From Schauerella fraxinea (GTDB taxonomy: Bacteria; Pseudomonadota; Gammaproteobacteria; Burkholderiales; Burkholderiaceae_B), in the NCBI GenBank assembly GCA_030849945.1, contig JAVDKK010000003.1, positions 62,001-126,000 on the forward strand: a stretch of DNA of 64,000 bases, written 5' to 3'. Numbering within the stretch: position 1 is the stretch's first letter; every line of letters starts with the position of its first letter. Positions 60,196 through 64,000 of the stretch are shown here, piece after piece. A program made the position numbers and the translations under genes. Under the pieces are notes generated by a model that worked only from the letters and a program-made list of their open reading frames with translations, had not been told where the DNA came from and did not search any database.

Positions 60196-62571
60196 GTGCT
60201 CACGCCTCGCACCCTGAGTTTACGCACCAGCATTGCGCTCGCCTTCAGCGGGCTGCTGCTGGTGATTCAGGTGGTGGCGTTCGGTTCGATCTCGGCGATC
60301 ATCGCCAATAACGCGCGTCGCAATGTGGATGAGCAGTTGGCGGTGGCGCAGAACGTGGTCGAGCAGATCATCCGCTCGCGTCGCGAACGCCTTGGGCAGG
60401 CGGCCAATGTGCTGGCGGCCGACTTCGGTTTTCGCGAAGCGGCGGCCACGCGCGATCGCGCGACCATCGTGTCGGCATTGCGCAATCACGGCGATCGGAT
60501 CGGCGCCGAGGTGTTGTTGCTGATCGGTCTGGATGGGCAGATGATCGCCGATACCCGGGCCGAGCTGCATGCGCTTAACGCCGCGACCTACCAGTCGCTG
60601 ATCAGTGAAGCCAAGCGGCAAGGCTCGGCGAATGCGATCGGCATGATCGACGAGCGCATTTACGAACTGGTGGCCGTGCCCGTGCGGGCACCGCTCACGA
60701 TCGCGTGGGTGGTGATGGGGTTCGAGATCGACGAGCGGCTGACCGATACGATGCGCAAGATCGCGTCGCTCGATGTGTCGTTTGTGGCCCGTACGCCTGA
60801 AGGCGAGTGGCGCGTGATGGCGTCGTCGTTATCGCAGCGGATCAAGCAGGGTTTGCTGCCCGCCATTGCGCGCGATACGGCATCGCCCAAAGAAGCGACC
60901 ACGATCACCATCGACGATCACGAATATGCTTATCGCCGCGTGCGCGCCGCACCCCGCGACGATTCGATCCTGATCGTGTTGCAGCATTCGCTCGATGCGG
61001 CCATGGCGCCGTTTCATCGCTTGCAGTCGATGCTGGCGCTGCTGACCTTGGCCGGGGTGTTGATCTCGGTTTTCGTGAGTGTATTGATTGCGCGCAAGGT
61101 CACGCGGCCGGTGACCAAGCTCATCGATTTCACGCGGCGCATCAGTAGCGGCGAGTATCCGAAGCCGATTCATATTCAGGAGAACAACGAGATTCGCGAG
61201 CTGGCGCAGGCGTTCAATCACATGCGCGGCGCGTTGCTCGACCGCGAAACCCGTATTACCGCGTTGGCTTATCAGGATGTGTTGACAGGGCTGCCCAATC
61301 GCGCCCGCTTCAACGATCGCGTGCAGAAGGCGATCGCGCTCGCCTGCGAAAACGACACCACCTTGGCCATCATGATGATGGACCTTGATCGCTTCAAGTA
61401 TGTGAACGACACGCTGGGTCATCACATCGGCGATCTGCTGCTGGTGGAAGTGAGCCGGCGGTTGAAGGCGGCGCTGCGCCATGAGTACGACACCGTGGCG
61501 CGTTTGGGGGGCGATGAGTTTGCCGTGCTGTTGCCGGGAGGCGATCTGGGTACTGCCACCGCCGTTGCCGTGCGCATGACGCAAGCGTTGCAGCGGCCGA
61601 TTACGGTGGAGGGGCAGCTCGTGGACGTGAGCACGAGCATCGGCATCGTCACGCTGCCGCACGACGGCACCGATATGAATACGTTGATGCGGCGCGCCGA
61701 CGTGGCGATGTATGCCTCCAAGCGTGCCGGCGAAGACTATGCGCGCTACGACGCCACGCACGACAAGCACACGCCTGAGCGGCTGACGCTGATGAGCGAG
61801 TTGCGCTACGCCGTCGAGCACGATGAGCTCACGCTGTATTACCAGCCGAAGCTCGATCTGAGCACGGGCGTGGTCAAGTATGTGGAAGCGTTGGTGCGAT
61901 GGGACCACAAGACGCGCGGATTTGTGTCGCCCGACCAGTTCATTCCGTTTGCCGAGCAAACGGGTTATATCAAGTCGATCACACGGTGGGTGATCGATCG
62001 CGCGTTCGCGCAATGCGCCGACTGGCATGCGCGCGGCATCGAACTGCAGGTGTCGATCAATGTTTCGGCGCGCGATCTGCTGGGGCCGGATCTGCCGGGG
62101 TTGCTCGCCCGCCTGCTCGCACTGCATCGCGTCGACCCCGCCTGGATCTGGATCGAGATTACCGAAAGCGCCGTCATGGACGATCCGCTGCATGCCATGG
62201 AAACGCTGGATCGTCTGCACGCGCTGGGCTTGCGATTGTCGATCGACGACTTCGGCACGGGCTATTCATCGCTGGCTTATCTCAAACGTATGCCCGTGGA
62301 CGAACTGAAGATCGATCGTAGTTTCGTAATGGGCATGGCCCACGATAAAGACGACGAAACCATCGTTCGATCCACGATCGATCTCGGGCACAATATGGGC
62401 CTGAAGGTGGTCGCTGAAGGGGTCGAAAGCGAGGCCGTCTTGCAGCAGCTCAAGCTGTTGCATTGCGATCTGGCGCAAGGCTATTTCATGTCGCGTCCGC
62501 TCCCGCCAGGCAAGCTGGAATCGTGGCTTGATGTCTGGCACGCCACCCACGACACGAGGATTTCCGCATGA
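60196..62571 (+). CDS. Membrane-bound GGDEF-EAL protein with periplasmic sensor and HAMP
   Basis: This 791-residue protein has two membrane segments (about 10-33 and 278-300) around a periplasmic dCACHE-like sensor domain, a HAMP region (ARKVTRPVTKLIDFTRRIS), a GGDEF domain (RLGGDEF, 436-442) and an EAL domain (VEALVRWD, Glu564). EAL catalytic residues look complete (EITESAV, DDFGTGYSSL, DELKIDRSF, VAEGVES). The usual inhibitory RxxD site reads HxxD (HEYD), so product inhibition may be lost. A GTG start has AGGG eight bases upstream. It makes or breaks c-di-GMP; the net direction cannot be told. Confidence 0.93.
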   Translation: MLTPRTLSLRTSIALAFSGLLLVIQVVAFGSISAIIANNARRNVDEQLAVAQNVVEQIIRSRRERLGQAANVLAADFGFREAAATRDRATIVSALRNHGDRIGAEVLLLIGLDGQMIADTRAELHALNAATYQSLISEAKRQGSANAIGMIDERIYELVAVPVRAPLTIAWVVMGFEIDERLTDTMRKIASLDVSFVARTPEGEWRVMASSLSQRIKQGLLPAIARDTASPKEATTITIDDHEYAYRRVRAAPRDDSILIVLQHSLDAAMAPFHRLQSMLALLTLAGVLISVFVSVLIARKVTRPVTKLIDFTRRISSGEYPKPIHIQENNEIRELAQAFNHMRGALLDRETRITALAYQDVLTGLPNRARFNDRVQKAIALACENDTTLAIMMMDLDRFKYVNDTLGHHIGDLLLVEVSRRLKAALRHEYDTVARLGGDEFAVLLPGGDLGTATAVAVRMTQALQRPITVEGQLVDVSTSIGIVTLPHDGTDMNTLMRRADVAMYASKRAGEDYARYDATHDKHTPERLTLMSELRYAVEHDELTLYYQPKLDLSTGVVKYVEALVRWDHKTRGFVSPDQFIPFAEQTGYIKSITRWVIDRAFAQCADWHARGIELQVSINVSARDLLGPDLPGLLARLLALHRVDPAWIWIEITESAVMDDPLHAMETLDRLHALGLRLSIDDFGTGYSSLAYLKRMPVDELKIDRSFVMGMAHDKDDETIVRSTIDLGHNMGLKVVAEGVESEAVLQQLKLLHCDLAQGYFMSRPLPPGKLESWLDVWHATHDTRISA

Positions 62572-63485
62572 GTCAGGACAGCACCGTCGCGCCGCAGGCC
62601 GTGATCGCCACGCTTGCACCCAGTATGCCGCTCGACCCGGCGCTGGTGCCGGTGGGCGAACCGCTGCCTTGGGATGTGGAGGACGCCGACGGCACGGTGC
62701 TGCTGGATCAGGGCACTGTGCTGCACGACCCCGACGCGGTCGCGTTTCTTTTTCTGGCGTTTCGCCCCTGCTATCGACAGCCGGCCGAAGCGGCGGCCGC
62801 CAGTGCGCCGGATGCATTGGGCAATCCGCCGTTGACAGTCGAAGACATGCGCTTGTCGATCGGGCTCATGCTCGGCATCAAGCCGCAGTCGGCCGTAAGC
62901 GGCAAGATGAGTCCGAGCCGGTTGATCGGACGTTCCCCGCAACAGGCGCTGTTCGTAACGCCACCCATGGTCGATGGCCGCTACCTCTCATTGGATGTGG
63001 GTCAAAACGTCGATCTGGTGGCGGTGTCCAGCCAGGGCGTGTTTCGGTTCGTGTGTACGGTGCAGGCCGTGTGCAAGAAGCCCTTCGATTATCTTGTGCT
63101 GTCTGCGCCGGGCCCGATCCAGTTGCTGCGCGAGCGCAAGTCGCCGCGTGTGGGCGCGCGTCTCGCAGTACGGTTCAAGTCGATAGCGGGCGACGATCGT
63201 TATGACGGCTTGGGCGTTGCGCGCGATGTGAGCGTATTGGGCATGTCGCTGGCGGCGTCGCGTGCGGTCTGGCAAGTGGGCGAACGCGTGCAGATTGCAT
63301 TTCGGCTCAAGTCGGCTGCGGTGGATACGGATGTCGAGGTGGCAGCCGTCGTGCGCAATGTGGTGGCCGCGTCCAATACCGAGTCGCTCGTGGTGCATGG
63401 ATTGGAATTCGTCGACGTGTCGGCGCCGCAGAAGTTGAGCCTCACGGCATTCGTCTTCGACAGCCAGCACGTGGCCTTTCGATAG
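62568..63485 (+). CDS. PilZ-domain c-di-GMP effector (YcgR-like)
   Basis: This 305-residue protein has an N-terminal YcgR-type domain and a C-terminal PilZ domain. The c-di-GMP-binding motifs are RKSPR (Arg190-Arg194, the RxxxR pattern) and DVSVLG in ARDVSVLGMSL. It overlaps the GGDEF-EAL stop in ATGA, so enzyme and effector are translated together. Targets could be motility, as for YcgR, or something local to the cluster; no flagellar genes are nearby. Confidence 0.88.
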   Translation: MSQDSTVAPQAVIATLAPSMPLDPALVPVGEPLPWDVEDADGTVLLDQGTVLHDPDAVAFLFLAFRPCYRQPAEAAAASAPDALGNPPLTVEDMRLSIGLMLGIKPQSAVSGKMSPSRLIGRSPQQALFVTPPMVDGRYLSLDVGQNVDLVAVSSQGVFRFVCTVQAVCKKPFDYLVLSAPGPIQLLRERKSPRVGARLAVRFKSIAGDDRYDGLGVARDVSVLGMSLAASRAVWQVGERVQIAFRLKSAAVDTDVEVAAVVRNVVAASNTESLVVHGLEFVDVSAPQKLSLTAFVFDSQHVAFR

Positions 63486-63538
63486 CGCGCATTTTTTTAT
63501 CCGAATCAGGCGCGCGACTTGCGTCCTGCGCGCCCGAC

Positions 63539-64000
63539 ATGTCTTCATCTACCGATACCTCTTCGCGCGTGAGCCGCTACGGCTTCATTGCGGTACTCGT
63601 CGTTGTCGCCGGCCTTCTGGCGGCGCTGTGGACCGCCACGCCTTTGCGCGAATATATGTCAGTCGAGGCGTTGACCGAAGTCGCCACCGATCTTGAGACG
63701 ACGCGCTTTGCCTTCTTGATCGTGCTTGCCGTTTATGTGTTTGGCGTGCTGTGCGCGGTGCCCGTGATGTTGCTCATCGCAGTGACGGGCCTGGTGTTCG
63801 GCGCCTGGCCGGGCGTGGGTTATGCGTTTGCCGGCACGATGCTGAGCGCGGCCACATCGTTTGCGATCGGCCGGTGGCTGGGTGAGAACCGGCTGCGCAA
63901 GTTTGCCGGCGCGCGCGTCGAATCGATCAGCAAGCGACTGGGGCGCGAAGGGATCAAGGCCGTGCTCGCGGTGCGGTTGGTGCCGGTGGCGCCCTTCGTG
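63539..64000 (+). CDS. VTT/DedA (TVP38/TMEM64)-type membrane protein, N-terminal part (partial)
   Basis: The frame opens at ATG 63539 and runs to the window edge (154 codons, no stop). It has membrane segments at about residues 17-33, 60-90 and 95-110, then the VTT-type block GRWLGENRLRKFAG and AVLAVRLVPVAPFV. In some relatives this domain is fused to a phospholipase-D part. The missing C terminus leaves the family member uncertain. It lies 53 bp after the PilZ gene and may be cotranscribed. Confidence 0.78.
   Translation, partial: MSSSTDTSSRVSRYGFIAVLVVVAGLLAALWTATPLREYMSVEALTEVATDLETTRFAFLIVLAVYVFGVLCAVPVMLLIAVTGLVFGAWPGVGYAFAGTMLSAATSFAIGRWLGENRLRKFAGARVESISKRLGREGIKAVLAVRLVPVAPFV

Noticed and set aside
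58869..60233. A 454-codon minus-strand frame over the globin and cupredoxin genes.
   Set aside because: Both plus-strand genes have motifs, ribosome-binding sites and operon spacing; the antisense product is His/Arg-rich without a family.

Overview
The window is high-GC chromosomal DNA from a betaproteobacterium of the order Burkholderiales. The gene content and order recall Bordetella and related Alcaligenaceae: aroQ-accB-accC-prmA-DUF3426-pfkB, argC-DUF6776-erpA-anmK-M23-tyrS, glyA-nrdR-ribD-ribE, nrdAB, lysine-rich histone-H1-like proteins, and a D-alanylation locus like the Bordetella dra locus. This placement is inferred from remembered family traits and synteny, not from a database search. 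No rRNA, CRISPR array, prophage or insertion sequence was seen.

Layout. Bases 1-380 hold the 3' end of a PlsC-type acyltransferase. Bases 481-9286 (minus strand) are one tightly packed run, mpl-yqiA-rnb-tonB-aroE-mtgA-lptG-apaH, for cell-wall recycling, RNA turnover, shikimate, peptidoglycan and LPS export. Bases 9435-16937 (plus) hold a thioredoxin-like protein, aroQ, accB, accC, prmA, a very large zinc-ribbon/DUF3426 protein, a PfkB kinase and a glycine-zipper lipoprotein. Bases 17177-21347 form a complete D-alanylation operon (dltC-dltD-dltX-dltB-dltA), including a 41-residue DltX-like microprotein. Bases 21534-31707 hold YggT, a histone-H1-like protein, nrdB-nrdA with a clear NrdR operator pair, a large indolepyruvate-oxidoreductase-type enzyme and a divergent Lrp/AsnC regulator. 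Bases 31909-43490 are mainly housekeeping: a lipoprotein, an MFS transporter, gltX, a Pat-type acetyltransferase, an esterase, darP/pmbA, rplM-rpsI, argC and a DUF6776-like protein. Bases 43578-53508 hold erpA, anmK, an M23 peptidase, tyrS, a PEBP protein, glyA-nrdR-ribD-ribE and tRNA-Ser(GGA).

Bases 53670-57386 look accessory: an ACR3/BASS-type transporter, a methyltransferase with a coiled-coil tail, a gene-poor stretch and a second histone-H1-like protein. Bases 57935-64000 (plus) are a compact cluster: DUF3034 outer-membrane protein, exported truncated globin, periplasmic blue-copper-like protein, GGDEF-EAL enzyme, PilZ effector, and the start of a VTT/DedA-type membrane protein.

Connections. 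NrdR, encoded at 50839-51321, very probably represses nrdAB through two boxes 31 bp apart that overlap the predicted -10. The five dlt proteins form one pathway for moving D-alanine across the inner membrane. The final cluster pairs heme and copper proteins with c-di-GMP synthesis, breakdown and binding, and is the best candidate here for an under-described signalling system. The window is also rich in locus-specific imperfect tandem repeats with 11-, 15-, 15-18-, 18-, 20-23- and 22-bp units, most of them just downstream of genes.
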